A DNA stretch of 64,000 nucleotides from Streptomyces phaeoluteigriseus (GCF_001896135.2 NZ_MPOH02000011.1:169747-233746), one strand, 5' to 3'; numbered from the stretch's first letter, positions 44,568 to 54,135 are shown. The notes: generated from the letters alone by a model not told the origin. Numbers and translations: made by a program.

Positions 44568-45761
44568 GTGGCCTGGACCGACGCAGGGTCCCGCCCCGGC
44601 GGTGAGGTGACCGTGGAGGGCCTCATCGACGACATCGGACGCGGGGCGGCGGAGCTGTCGCCCGGGGAGCCCGCCGCGCTGTACGCCGGGGTGGCCCGGC
44701 TGGCGGCCTCCGTGGACCGGCTGCGGCGGGTGGCCCGGACGGCGCGCGACGCGGCGGCGGACGACAATCACGGGTACGGCGAGCCGGGCGTCGGCCCGCC
44801 CGAACTCGCGCTGCCGGAATCCGCTTTCGCCGCGCTCACCGAGACGCACCGCCGTGCGGTCCTGGTCCACTGCTACCGCATGACCGGCTCCTACGACGAC
44901 GCCGAGGACCTCGTCCGGGAGACCTTCCTGCGGGCCTGGCGGGCCCGGGACACCTTCCGGGCCGGGGCGAGCGTACGGACCTGGCTGTACCGGATCGCCA
45001 CCAACGCCTGCCTGGATCTGCTGCGCCGCACCGCGCGCCGCCCCCACGACTACGAGCCGCTGCCCGGCACGAGCGGCCACGCCGGTGAGCCGCCCGCGCG
45101 GGTCGCCTGGCTCCAGCCCTACCCGGACGACGAGTTGCCGGAGGCGGACCAGGACCCCGGCGTGCCGTACGGCACGCTGGAGTTGCCGCTCCTCGTGGCC
45201 CTGCAGCACCTTCCGCCGCGGCAGCGGGCCGCGCTGATCCTGCGGGACGTGCTCGGGCTGAGCCCGGGCGAGGCCGCCGAGACGCTCGACCTGACACCGG
45301 TCTCGGTCGACGGCGCCCTGCGACGGGCCCGGCCCGCCCTGCGCGACCTGCTGTCGGACGGGCGGACCCGGGAGTCGCCCGAGACGGAAGCAGCCGTCCT
45401 CGCCCGGTACACGGCCGCCGTCGCGGCCCTCGACCTTGCCTCCCTGGGCGGGCTGCTCGCCGACCACGTCCTGTTCACCGCACCGCCGAACCCGTCCTGG
45501 TGCCGGGGCCGGGAAGCCGTCCTGGCCTTCCTGCGGCCGGGCATGGACGTGGCCTCCCCCGCCTTCCCCGGCCACTGGCGGCACCTGCCCGCCCGCGCCA
45601 ACGGGCAGCCCGCGGCCGGGGGTTACCTCCGGCGGCCCGGTACGAACGTCCACCGCGCCCAGACCCTCGACGTGCTGCGGGTCGAGGGCGGGCGGATCGT
45701 GGAGATCACGTCCTTCGAGCCGCATCTCCTCCCGGCCTTCGGCCTGCCCCTGCGGCTGTGA
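44568..45761 (+). CDS. ECF sigma factor with SnoaL-like C-terminal domain (SigJ/SigG type)
   Basis: 397 residues. An N-terminal extension (about 1-80, with a helical VARLAASVDRLRRVARTARD) precedes sigma region 2 (FAALTETHRRAVLVHCYRMTGSYDDAEDLVRETFLRAWR). Region 4 is LEALQHLPPRQRAALILRDVLGLSPGEAAETLDL-like, followed by an NTF2/SnoaL-like domain from about 270 that serves as a built-in regulator in this group. GTG 44568 sits 5 bases after a perfect AGGAGG. No anti-sigma gene is adjacent, as expected for this type. Confidence 0.9.
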   Translation: MAWTDAGSRPGGEVTVEGLIDDIGRGAAELSPGEPAALYAGVARLAASVDRLRRVARTARDAAADDNHGYGEPGVGPPELALPESAFAALTETHRRAVLVHCYRMTGSYDDAEDLVRETFLRAWRARDTFRAGASVRTWLYRIATNACLDLLRRTARRPHDYEPLPGTSGHAGEPPARVAWLQPYPDDELPEADQDPGVPYGTLELPLLVALQHLPPRQRAALILRDVLGLSPGEAAETLDLTPVSVDGALRRARPALRDLLSDGRTRESPETEAAVLARYTAAVAALDLASLGGLLADHVLFTAPPNPSWCRGREAVLAFLRPGMDVASPAFPGHWRHLPARANGQPAAGGYLRRPGTNVHRAQTLDVLRVEGGRIVEITSFEPHLLPAFGLPLRL

Positions 45762-45782
45762 ACGCTCCCCCGGCACGGCGAA

Positions 45783-45809
45783 GGGCGCCCGGCCGGACAC
45801 CGGGCGCCC
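45783..45809. terminator. Bidirectional terminator
   Basis: GGGCGCCCGG (45783-45792) pairs with CCGGGCGCCC (45800-45809) between convergent stops at 45761 and 45844. Confidence 0.75.
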
Positions 45810-45843
45810 CTCACCACCGTACGAACCGTACGGACGACTGCCG

Positions 45844-48447
45844 CTAGCGCGCGTCCGCGGCCTGGGCCTTCAGGGCGCGCTCCACGCCCGAGCGGGCCTC
45901 GGAGACGAGGCGGCGCAGGGCCGCGTTCGGCTCGGCCGAGGTCAGCCAGGCGTCCGTCTTGCGCAGGGTCTCCTCGGAGACCTGGACGGCCGGGTAGAGG
46001 CCGATCGCGATCTGCTGGGCGATCTCGTGCGAGCGGGAGTCCCAGACGTCCTTGACGACGTCGAAGTACCTGTCCGTGTACGGCGCCAGCAGCTCGCGCT
46101 GGTCCGTCTGCACGAAGCCGCCGATGACGGCCTCCTGGACGGCGTTGGGCAGCTTGTCGGACTCGACGACCGACGCCCACGCCTCCGCCTTGGCCTCGGC
46201 CGTCGGACGGGCGGCGCGGGCGGTCGCCGCGTGCCGCTCGCCGGCCGCGGTCCTGTCGCGCTGGTACTCGCCGCCGATCTCCGCCTCGTCGAACCGGCCG
46301 ACCGCCGCGAGGCGCTGTACGAACGCCCAGCGCAGCTCGGTGTCGACGGCGAGGCCCTCGATCGTCTGCGTGCCCTCCAGCAGTGCCTCCAGCAGGTCCA
46401 GCTGCTCCGGCGTACGGGCCGTGGCCGCGAAAGCCCGCGCCCACGCCAGCTGGTGGTCGCTGCCGGCGTCGGCGGTGCGCAGGTGTGCCAGCGTGGCGTC
46501 GGTCCAGCGGGTCAGCAGGGCCTCGCGGGCGGCCGGGTCGGCGTACAGGTCGACCGCGAGCTTGACCTGGCGGTGCAGGGACTGCACGACACCGATGTCG
46601 GACTCCTTGCCGATGCCGGACAGCACCAGGGACAGGTAGTCGCGGGCGGGCAGTTCGGCGTCGCGGGTCATGTCCCAGGCGGACGCCCAGCACAGGGCGC
46701 GCGGCAGGGACGCCTCGAAGTCGCCGAGGTGCTCGGTGACGAAGGCGAGGGACTGCTCGTCGAGGCGGACCTTGGCGTACGACAGGTCGTCGTCGTTGAG
46801 CAGGACGACGTCCGGCCGCCGCTTGCCGACCAGCTGCGGTACGGCCGTCAGCTCGCCGTCCACGTCCAGTTCGACGCGCTCCCCGCGCACCAGCTTGCCG
46901 CTCGCCTCGTCCAGGTCGTACAGGCCGACGGCGATGCGGTGCGGACGCAGCGTCGGCTCGCCCTTGGCTCCGGCGGGCAGCGCGGGGGCCTCCTGGCGGA
47001 TCGCGAAGGAGGTGAAGACGCCGTCGGCGTCGGTCTCGATCTCGGGGCGCAGGATGTTGATGCCGGCGGTCCGGAGCCACTTCTCCGACCAGGTGCCCAG
47101 GTCGCGGCCGGAGGTCTCCTCCAGCGCGCCCAGCAGGTCGGACAGGCGGGTGTTGCCGAACGCGTGCCGCTTGAAGTACGCCTGCACGCCCGCGAAGAAC
47201 GCGTCCATGCCGACGTACGCCACGAGCTGCTTCAGGACGCTGGCGCCCTTGGCGTAGGTGATGCCGTCGAAGTTGACCAGGACGTCGTCCAGGTCACGGA
47301 TCTCGGCCATGATCGGGTGGGTGGACGGCAGCTGGTCCTGCCGGTAGGCCCAGGTCTTCATGGAGTTGGCGAACGTCGTCCAGGAGTGCGGCCACCGGCT
47401 GTCCGGGGAGTACGCCTGGCACGCGATGGAGGTGTAGGTGGCGAACGACTCGTTCAGCCACAGGTCGTTCCACCACTCCATGGTGACGAGGTCGCCGAAC
47501 CACATGTGGGCCAGCTCGTGCAGGATCGTCTCGGCCCGCACCTCGTACGCCGCGTCGGTCACCTTGGACCGGAAGACGTACTGGTCGCGGATGGTGACCG
47601 CGCCCGCGTTCTCCATGGCGCCCGCGTTGAACTCCGGCACGAACAGCTGGTCGTACTTCTTGAACGGGTACGCGTAGTCGAACTTCTCCTGGAACCAGTC
47701 GAAGCCCTGCCGCGTGACCTCGAAGATCGCGTCCGAGTCGAGGAACTCGGCGAGCGAGGGCCGGCAGTAGATGCCGAGCGGCACACTCTGCCCGTCCTTC
47801 TCGTACACGCTGTGCACGGAGTGGTACGGGCCGACGATCAGCGCGGTGATGTACGTGGAGATGCGCGGGGTCGGCTCGAACACCCAGACGTCGCCCTTGG
47901 GCTCCGGCGTCGGCGAGTTGGAGACGACCGTCCAGCCGCTCGGCGCCTTCACCGTGAACTGGAAGGTCGCCTTGAGGTCCGGCTGCTCGAACGAGGCGAA
48001 GACGCGGCGGGCGTCCGGCACCTCGAACTGGGTGTAGAGGTAGGCCTGCTCGTCGACCGGGTCGACGAACCGGTGCAGCCCCTCACCCGTGTTGGTGTAG
48101 GCGCAGTCGGCGACGACGCGCAGGATGTTGCGGCCCTCCAGGAGGCCGGACAGGGCGATCCTGGAGTCGGCGAACACCTCGTGCGGGTCGAGGACGTCCC
48201 CGTTGAGCGTCACCTCGTGGACGGTCGGCGCCACCAGGTCGATGAAGGACTCGGCGCCTCCCCCGCTCCCGGCTCCGCCCGAGCCGGAGGGGCCCTCGGC
48301 CGCGACGTCGAAGCGCACCGTCGTCACGGACCGGTAGGTCCCGCCCTCTTGCGCACCGGACAGGTCGAGTTCGATCTCGTACGAGTCAACGGTGAGCAGC
48401 TTCGCCCGCTGCTGCGCCTCTTCGCGAGTCAGGTTTGTGCCAGGCAC
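45844..48447 (-). CDS. pepN: Aminopeptidase N (M1 family), copy 2
   Basis: 867 residues. GAMEN at about 276-280, zinc motif HELAHMWFGDLVTMEWWNDLWLNESFAT from about H310, and a C-terminal ERAP1-like domain. GTG start (M-PGTNLTREEAQQRAKLL). It has the standard NDLWLNE and GAMENAG sequences, whereas copy 1 has DDLWLKE and GAMENPG, so this is probably the housekeeping enzyme. The first domain contains a Gly/Ser-rich insertion at about 52-66. Confidence 0.96.
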   Translation of the reverse strand: MPGTNLTREEAQQRAKLLTVDSYEIELDLSGAQEGGTYRSVTTVRFDVAAEGPSGSGGAGSGGGAESFIDLVAPTVHEVTLNGDVLDPHEVFADSRIALSGLLEGRNILRVVADCAYTNTGEGLHRFVDPVDEQAYLYTQFEVPDARRVFASFEQPDLKATFQFTVKAPSGWTVVSNSPTPEPKGDVWVFEPTPRISTYITALIVGPYHSVHSVYEKDGQSVPLGIYCRPSLAEFLDSDAIFEVTRQGFDWFQEKFDYAYPFKKYDQLFVPEFNAGAMENAGAVTIRDQYVFRSKVTDAAYEVRAETILHELAHMWFGDLVTMEWWNDLWLNESFATYTSIACQAYSPDSRWPHSWTTFANSMKTWAYRQDQLPSTHPIMAEIRDLDDVLVNFDGITYAKGASVLKQLVAYVGMDAFFAGVQAYFKRHAFGNTRLSDLLGALEETSGRDLGTWSEKWLRTAGINILRPEIETDADGVFTSFAIRQEAPALPAGAKGEPTLRPHRIAVGLYDLDEASGKLVRGERVELDVDGELTAVPQLVGKRRPDVVLLNDDDLSYAKVRLDEQSLAFVTEHLGDFEASLPRALCWASAWDMTRDAELPARDYLSLVLSGIGKESDIGVVQSLHRQVKLAVDLYADPAAREALLTRWTDATLAHLRTADAGSDHQLAWARAFAATARTPEQLDLLEALLEGTQTIEGLAVDTELRWAFVQRLAAVGRFDEAEIGGEYQRDRTAAGERHAATARAARPTAEAKAEAWASVVESDKLPNAVQEAVIGGFVQTDQRELLAPYTDRYFDVVKDVWDSRSHEIAQQIAIGLYPAVQVSEETLRKTDAWLTSAEPNAALRRLVSEARSGVERALKAQAADAR

Positions 48448-48478
48448 GCGGTCATCTCCTCGTTATGTGTCGGTTGCG

Positions 48479-49414
48479 TCATCCTTCCACGGCGGCGCCG
48501 CGTCGGGCGACGACCTTCTCCGGCGCTTCCCGGCGGCCGTCCACGACCGGGGTGACCTCGGCACGGCGTGGGGTGAGCTGTCCTGCCACCGTCGCTCCGA
48601 ACGCCAGTGCCATCCCGACCAGTTGCAGGGCCGTCAGCGCCTCGCCGAGGGCCGCCCAGCCGACCACGGCGGCGGTCAGCGGGGAGAGCGGCGCGAGGAA
48701 GGTGACCTGGGTGGCGCTGAGCCGGCCGAGCCCGCGGAACCACAGCCAGTACGCGACCGCCGTGCCCGCCAGGGCCAGGTAGAGGTAGCCGCCGACGGCC
48801 GCGCCGTCCAGGGCGGGCGGGGCACCCTCGACCAGGAGGGCGAGGGGTGCGATGAGCAGGCCGCCGATGGTGAGCTGCCAGCCGGCGAGCGCCAGCGGGC
48901 CGACCCCGGCGGGGCTGCCCCACTTCTTGGCCAGGACGAGACCGGCCGACATCGAGGCCGTGGAGGCGACCGCCGCCGCCAGTCCGACCGCGTCCAGTCC
49001 CCCGGTCGCCTTCAGCACGACCAGGCTGACGCCGAACGCGGCCACCACGCCGGTCAGCAGGGTGCGGGCGGCGGGCCGCTGACCGAGCAGCAGTGCCGAG
49101 AGCGCGACGACGAACAGCGGTCCGGCCGAGCTGACGACGGCCGCCATGCCGCCGGGCATCCGGTAGGCGGCGAGGAACAGGAGCGGGAAGAAGGCGCCGA
49201 TGTTGAGGGCGCCGAGCACCGTCGCCTTCCCCCACCAGGCGCCACGGGGCAGCACCCGTACGAGGGCGAGCAGCAGCAGGCCGGCCGGCAGGGCTCGCGT
49301 GAGGGCGGTGAACAGCGGGCGGTCGGCCGGCAGGAACTCGGTGGTGACGGCGTAGGTGGTGCCCCAGGAGAGGGGGGCGAGGGCGGTGAGCAGAACGGTT
49401 GCGGCCCGGTTCAT
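48479..49414 (-). CDS. EamA/DMT-family exporter
   Basis: 311 residues, ten hydrophobic helices in two EamA repeats: LAPLSWGTTYAVTTEFLPADRPLFTALTRALPAG near the start and LALAGTAVAYWLWFRGLGRLSATQVTFLAPLSPLTAAVVGW in the second half. Such proteins export amino acids, purines or drugs; substrate unknown. I chose ATG 49414 with AGGGG eight bases upstream over the GTG at 49423. Divergent from a MarR gene that probably represses it. Confidence 0.88.
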   Translation of the reverse strand: MNRAATVLLTALAPLSWGTTYAVTTEFLPADRPLFTALTRALPAGLLLLALVRVLPRGAWWGKATVLGALNIGAFFPLLFLAAYRMPGGMAAVVSSAGPLFVVALSALLLGQRPAARTLLTGVVAAFGVSLVVLKATGGLDAVGLAAAVASTASMSAGLVLAKKWGSPAGVGPLALAGWQLTIGGLLIAPLALLVEGAPPALDGAAVGGYLYLALAGTAVAYWLWFRGLGRLSATQVTFLAPLSPLTAAVVGWAALGEALTALQLVGMALAFGATVAGQLTPRRAEVTPVVDGRREAPEKVVARRGAAVEG

Positions 49415-49472
49415 GACCGGCACCCCTCTCGGAAAGGGTTCAGCTGGGCGCGGTTTAGCTTGGTGATGATTA

Positions 49473-49486
49473 GCTTAGCGCTAAGC
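49473..49486. promoter_or_regulatory. MarR operator candidate
   Basis: GCTTAGCGCTAAGC is a perfect 14-bp palindrome between the divergent EamA and MarR genes. TAGCTT also occurs at 49456 and 49471, and its inverse AAGCTA at about 49498. Confidence 0.65.
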
Positions 49487-49543
49487 AACTTGTCGTCAAG
49501 CTACTTTCTTGCGGGTGACCGGAACCGCGCGGATACTCCCCGC

Positions 49544-50047
49544 ATGAGTGCACAGCGCAAGGACCCCGTCGACGCGATCGTCGAGCAGTGGGCGGCCGAA
49601 CGGCCCGACCTCGACACCACCGCCATGGAGGTCTTCGGCCGCGTCTCGCGGCTCGCCCGCGCGATGGGCGACCGCATGGAGAAGGCCTATGCGGGCCTCG
49701 GGATCTCGCGCGGCGAGTTCGACGTGCTGGCCACCCTGCGCCGCTCCGGCGAGCCGTACGCCCTCTCGCCCCGGCAGCTGTCGGCGACGCTGATGCTCAC
49801 CACCGGCGGCATGACCGGCCGCCTCGACAAACTGGAACGGGCCGGACTCCTGCGCCGCTCCCCCGACCCGCACGACCGCCGTGGCCTCCAGGTGACCCTC
49901 ACCGACCAGGGCATGGCCGTGGTCGAGGAGGCGGTCGGCGCGGGTCTCGCCGTCCAGACGGAGGCCCTGACGGCGGCCCTGGACGCCGAACGGGCCGGCC
50001 AACTGGCCGGCCTGCTGAGAGAACTGCTGCTGGCGACAGAGCGGTAG
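49544..50047 (+). CDS. MarR-family transcriptional regulator
   Basis: 167 residues. Winged helix: YAGLGISRGEFDVLATLRRSGEPYALSPRQLSATLMLTTGGMTGRLDKLERAGLLRRSPDPHDRRGLQVTLTDQG; helices at both ends form the dimer. Start ATG 49544 (MSAQRKDPVDAIVEQWAAERPDLDTT). Divergent from the EamA exporter with a palindromic site between them, a standard efflux-repressor arrangement. Confidence 0.93.
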   Translation: MSAQRKDPVDAIVEQWAAERPDLDTTAMEVFGRVSRLARAMGDRMEKAYAGLGISRGEFDVLATLRRSGEPYALSPRQLSATLMLTTGGMTGRLDKLERAGLLRRSPDPHDRRGLQVTLTDQGMAVVEEAVGAGLAVQTEALTAALDAERAGQLAGLLRELLLATER

Positions 50048-50116
50048 GCACCGAACGGAGACCGGGGCCCCGGGGCTCGCTGTGGCGGCCGACCGCACCG
50101 CGACCACGGACACGGA

Positions 50117-50252
50117 ACTCCCGGCTCAGGGACCGTACGACGCGCGAGGGACTCCCGGCTCAGGAGCCGTGCGACGCGCGAGGGACTCCCCGCTCAGGGA
50201 CCATACGACGCGCGAGAGACTCCCGGCTCAGGGACCGTACGACGCGCGAGGG
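50117..50252. repeat. 34-bp tandem repeat, four copies
   Basis: Units start at 50117, 50151, 50185 and 50219 (core ACTCCCGGCTCAGGGACC plus ACGACGCGCGAG), with a few differences between copies. It begins 70 bases after the MarR stop. Confidence 0.9.
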
Positions 50253-50334
50253 CGCCGTCTCCGGCGTCGTACGGCGGTGTGCGCGTACGGCGGTCGGGGA
50301 CGGCGCCCTCGAGAGGTGTGCCGGGCGGGAGGGG

Positions 50335-50616
50335 TCAGCCGGCCTTGGCGGCCTTGCCCTTCACCGTGATGTTGGAGCTGGTGGTGTCGCCGCGGTCCTT
50401 CGAGCGGTCCAGCACCCACACCAGGGCGGCGATGACCACGAACAGGCCGATCGGCGCCACCACATAGAGGCCCAGCGTCTCGATGACGCTGAGGCCCTGA
50501 CCGGGGTCGTCGCCGTCGTCGCGGGTCAGCGCGAGCGCGGGGGACGACATGAGCAGCATCATCAGCGTCGTACCGGCAGCCAGGGCGCCGGCGCGCAGGG
50601 CGTTCTTCTTGTCCAC
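50335..50616 (-). CDS. Small secreted/membrane protein of unknown function
   Basis: 93 residues: a signal-like helix (LRAGALAAGTTLMMLLMSSPALA), a polar stretch DDGDDPGQGLS, a transmembrane helix (LGLYVVAPIGLFVVIAALVWVL) and a cytoplasmic tail DRSKDRGDTTSSN. GTG start at 50616. The minus strand has TAACTT (50629-50624) seven bases before the GTG, predicting a leaderless mRNA. No family function known to me. Confidence 0.78.
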   Translation of the reverse strand: MDKKNALRAGALAAGTTLMMLLMSSPALALTRDDGDDPGQGLSVIETLGLYVVAPIGLFVVIAALVWVLDRSKDRGDTTSSNITVKGKAAKAG

Positions 50617-50696
50617 GGTGCCCAAGTTAGCGAACCGCGTTCGGGCGCGCGCGTCCGGGGTGCCGTACGAGGCACGGACGTCCCCGGCAGCCCCCG

Positions 50697-52769
50697 TCAC
50701 TCCCCTTCCCGCAGCACCTCCATCAGCGCGTGCAGTCTCGGGGACGCCGCCAGTTCCTCCAGCGTCACCGGCCGGCCCTCGGCGTCCGCGATCGGCAGGC
50801 GCCAGTTCGGGTACTGGTCCCAGGTGCCGGGGAGGTTCTGCGGGCGGCGGTCGCCGACGGTGTCCGGGAGCCAGACGCCGATCATGCGGGCCGGGGTGCG
50901 CAGCAGGAACCGGTGGACGGCCTGGATCTCGGCCTCCTCCGAGGAGGTGTCGGCGCCCCCGCCGGTGCCCTGGAGGAGGTCCAGCCGGGAGAGGACGTCG
51001 AGCCACTCGCCGGTGTCGGCGGCGGCCTCCGCGCGTTCCTCCTCCAGCGGGCGGTTCAACAGGTCCAGCCGGTGGCGGAGTTCGACGTGTTCGCCGGTGA
51101 GGCGGGCGGCGGTGGAGGGCAGGTCGTGGGTGGTGGCGGTGGCGAGGCAGTCGGCGCGCCAGTGGTCGGGGGCCAGCGGGCGGCCGTCGCCGTCCCAGTC
51201 GCGCTCGAACCACAGGACGGAGGTGCCGAGCACCCCGCGTTCGCGCAGGGCCTCGCGCACGCCGGGTTCCACGGTGCCGAGGTCCTCGCCGATCACCACC
51301 GCGCCGGCCCGGGAGGCCTCCAGGACCAGGAGGGCGAGCATGGCCTCGGCGTCGTAGCGGACGTAGGTGCCCTCGGTGGGCGGTTCGCCCTGGGGGACCC
51401 ACCAGAGCCGGAACAGGCCCATCACATGGTCGATGCGCAGGGCTCCGGCGTAGCGGAAGAGGGCGCGCAGCAGGCGGCGGTAGGGGGCGTAGCCGGACTC
51501 GGCGAGGCGGTCGGGGCGCCACGGGGGCAGGCCCCAGTCCTGGCCGCGGGCGTTGAAGGCGTCCGGGGGCGCGCCGACCGACATGCCGGCCGCGAGGTGG
51601 TCCTGCTGGGCCCAGGCGTCCGCGCCGCCGGGGTGCACGCCGACCGCGAGGTCGTGCACGATCCCGAGGGGCATGCCGGCCTCGCGCGCGGTGCGCTGGG
51701 CGGCGGTGAGCTGGGTGTCGGTGAGCCAGGCCAGCCGGGAGTGGAAGTCGACGCGGTCCATCAGCTCCAGGCGGGCGCGGGCGGTCTCGGCGGAGCGCGG
51801 GTCGCGCAGCCCCTCCGGCCACCGGTGCCAGTCGGAGCCGTGCACCTCGGCGAGCGCGCACCAGGTGGCGTGGTCCTCCAGGGACTGGCCCTCGCGGGCG
51901 AGGAAGTCGCAGTAGGCGGCGCGCCGGCCCGGCCCGAGCGGCACGGCGGCGATCAGCTCCAGCGCCTCCCGCTTCAGCTCCCACACCGCGTCCCGGTCGA
52001 TCAGGGCGCCCTTGTCGAGGACGGTTTCGCGCAGCCGCGCGGCCCGTTCCCGCAGCCCCCGCACCCGCTCGGGGTCGGTGACGTACGCGAACTCTGGGAT
52101 GTCCTCGATCCGCAGGTGCACCGGGTCGGGGAAGCGGCGCGAGGAGGGCCGGTACGGGGAGGGGTCGGTGGGGGCGCCGGGCACGGCCGCGTGCAACGGG
52201 TTGACCTGCACGAACCCGGCGCCCAGCGCCCGCCCGGCCCAGCCGGTCAGCTCGGCGAGGTCCCCGAGGTCGCCCATGCCCCAGGAGCGGTGGGACAGCA
52301 GCGAGTAGAGCTGGACGAGGAGGCCGTAGGAGCGTCCCGCGGGCGTCGGCAGCCGGGGCGGGGCCACGACGAGGTGGGCGTCGGCGGTGCGGCCGTCGGG
52401 CGCGGTCGCGGTCACCGTGTGGACGCCCGGCGGGAGTTGCTCGAGGGAGGTGCGGGTGTCGCCCTGCTCGGTCTCGATCAGCAGGCGGGTGCCCTCGGGG
52501 AGGGCGGCGAGGGCGTCGGGCTCGTCGCCCTCGCCGCTCCAGCGGACCACGGTCGGCGGCAGCAGCCGCCCGGCCAGTTCGCGTTCCCGGTCGGCCAGCG
52601 CGGCGCGGGTCGCCTCCGGGGTGCCCGCGTCCACGCCGAGGGCGGCCAGGACGCGGGTGACGGCGGTGGCCGAGGCGGTGACCGTGCGGTCCGGGGACGG
52701 CCGGAAGGAGACGGCCACGCCGTGCAGGGCGGCGAGCCGGGTGAGGTCCTCTCCGAGGGGTTCGGTCAT
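50697..52769 (-). CDS. malQ: 4-alpha-glucanotransferase (amylomaltase)
   Basis: Transfers alpha-1,4-glucan segments between maltooligosaccharides (GH77), in maltose/glycogen metabolism. 690 residues. Landmarks: YGLLVQLYSLLSHRSWGMGDLGDLAEL, QVNPLHAAVPG, LRIDHVMGLFRLWWVP with the nucleophile Asp, VIGEDLGTVEPGVRE with the acid/base Glu, and TTHDLPSTA. The N-terminal extension of about 150 residues is typical of actinobacterial MalQ. ATG start, immediately following a small ORF. Confidence 0.96.
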   Translation of the reverse strand: MTEPLGEDLTRLAALHGVAVSFRPSPDRTVTASATAVTRVLAALGVDAGTPEATRAALADRERELAGRLLPPTVVRWSGEGDEPDALAALPEGTRLLIETEQGDTRTSLEQLPPGVHTVTATAPDGRTADAHLVVAPPRLPTPAGRSYGLLVQLYSLLSHRSWGMGDLGDLAELTGWAGRALGAGFVQVNPLHAAVPGAPTDPSPYRPSSRRFPDPVHLRIEDIPEFAYVTDPERVRGLRERAARLRETVLDKGALIDRDAVWELKREALELIAAVPLGPGRRAAYCDFLAREGQSLEDHATWCALAEVHGSDWHRWPEGLRDPRSAETARARLELMDRVDFHSRLAWLTDTQLTAAQRTAREAGMPLGIVHDLAVGVHPGGADAWAQQDHLAAGMSVGAPPDAFNARGQDWGLPPWRPDRLAESGYAPYRRLLRALFRYAGALRIDHVMGLFRLWWVPQGEPPTEGTYVRYDAEAMLALLVLEASRAGAVVIGEDLGTVEPGVREALRERGVLGTSVLWFERDWDGDGRPLAPDHWRADCLATATTHDLPSTAARLTGEHVELRHRLDLLNRPLEEERAEAAADTGEWLDVLSRLDLLQGTGGGADTSSEEAEIQAVHRFLLRTPARMIGVWLPDTVGDRRPQNLPGTWDQYPNWRLPIADAEGRPVTLEELAASPRLHALMEVLREGE

Positions 52770-52982
52770 CTACGGCCTCGTGAAGTCGGAGTCCGCGGCG
52801 GCGAGCGGCGGTTCGCTGGTGAGGGGCTCGGCGTCGGGCAGCGGGGGTTCGCTGGTCAGCGGGGCCTCGGCACGGCCGCCCTCCGCGCTGCACACGTACA
52901 GGTGGGGTTCTTCGGTGTAGGCGGACGGCGCCGCCGGGCGTTTGGAACGGTTCGGGAGCAGCTGGTGTGCCGGTGCGACCAC
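52770..52982 (-). CDS. Small hypothetical protein upstream of malQ
   Basis: 70 residues from GTG 52982, with AAGGAGG five bases upstream, the best ribosome site in the area. Translation: VAPAHQLLPNRSKRP, YTEEPHLYVCSAEG, then two TSEPPL repeats. Its stop (TAG) is directly followed by the malQ ATG, so translation is probably coupled. No known domain. Confidence 0.6.
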   Translation of the reverse strand: MVAPAHQLLPNRSKRPAAPSAYTEEPHLYVCSAEGGRAEAPLTSEPPLPDAEPLTSEPPLAAADSDFTRP

Positions 52983-53245
52983 GGTGGCCTCCTTGTCGGG
53001 GACGGCGCCTTCGCGGGGGTTGCGCGGCGGCGTCGTACGGCGCCCGGGCGGCGCCTGACGGTGTCTGGCGGGTTACCGCAAAAGCCCTACCCAGCGGGCG
53101 CGGCCGCAGACGTCCCCGTAGCGGACAACACGCATCTCGTCACATTCCACACCCGGACATTCTCCCCAATCCCGGGTGATTACGGCAGAGCGCGCGCCGC
53201 TCGGTTTCCCGCGTGAACCGTCGGCGCCGGACCGGCCGGCGAAGC
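52983..53245. other. Intergenic region upstream of the malQ operon
   Basis: About 260 bases without a gene. It probably contains the malQ promoter; no MalR-like operator was recognised. Confidence 0.35.
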
Positions 53246-53249
53246 GGGT

Positions 53250-54105
53250 GTGAGCCTGTTCCGCCCCATGAGGGGTGATGGGGAGGGCGACACGGACGCG
53301 GCGCCGCTGCGGTCCAATGACGACGAGGCCGCCCGCGTCGACCTCCGCGAGCGGCGGGCCGCCCGCTCCCCCTCGTGTCGATGGCGGCGGACGAGCGCCG
53401 GGTCAGGCTGTCGGCGCACTTCGCCACGGCGGGCGACCGCGATCCGGACGGGGTGCCCGCGCCGTGACCGGCGGGACCCTGCTGTACGCCCGTTCCCGGG
53501 CCCTGCCCCGGGCGCCGGCCGCGCTCACCGGGGCGGTCGCCGTCGACGGTCGGGCGGCGCTGTGGACGGACACCACCCCCGATCCGGGGCCCGGATGCGG
53601 ACCCTGGTCGCCCTGGTCCCGCTGCCGGCCGCCGCGGTGGTCGGCGGCGGCCTGCGCGTCCCCTCGACGAGCTGGACCGTACGGCGGTACGGCCCTGGTG
53701 GCCCCGTCGGCTTGGCCCACCTGCTGGGCCCCACCGCCCTGGCGGGCGCGCTGCCGGCGCTCACCGTCCTCGACGAGGGTCTCGCCCTCGGCCCCGCGCC
53801 CGTGCTTCGCAACCTGCTGGAAGCTGCTGGAACCTGCTGGGCGCCCCGGCGTCGCGGACGCCGCGGCCGTCCTGCTGGGCGCCCCCCTGAGCCGGCTGCC
53901 GGTCCTCGGCCACGTCGGCGCGGTGATCCCGGCGGCGCTCGGGGTGGGCGGCCGGGCGGTCTCGGTGTGGGCCGGCCGGCGCCCGGCCGTGGGCATGGCT
54001 GACCGCGGTTGGCGCGATTCTGCTGGGTGCGGCCCTGTACGCGGCACGCGGCGCCCACCCGGAGCACGTACGCGGTGAGCCGCGCCGCAAGGCCCCGTGG
54101 CGCCG
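53250..54105 (+). pseudogene. Decayed gene(s) for a hypothetical membrane protein
   Basis: Coding-like segments switch frame at least four times. They run from ARVDLRERRAAR (frame of 53250) through MAADERRVRLSAHFATAGDRDPDGVPAP (53380 to TGA) and MTGGTLLYARSRALPRAP (GTG overlapping that TGA). Next come LVALVPLPAAAVVGGGL, LPVLGHVGAVIPAALGVGGRAVSVWAG and finally LTAVGAILLGAALYAARG. Several are hydrophobic helices. The density of breaks is far above that elsewhere, so this is more likely real decay than sequencing noise. Original function unknown. Confidence 0.5.
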
Positions 54106-54135
54106 GCCACGGGGCATGCAAAAGCCCGGATCGGT

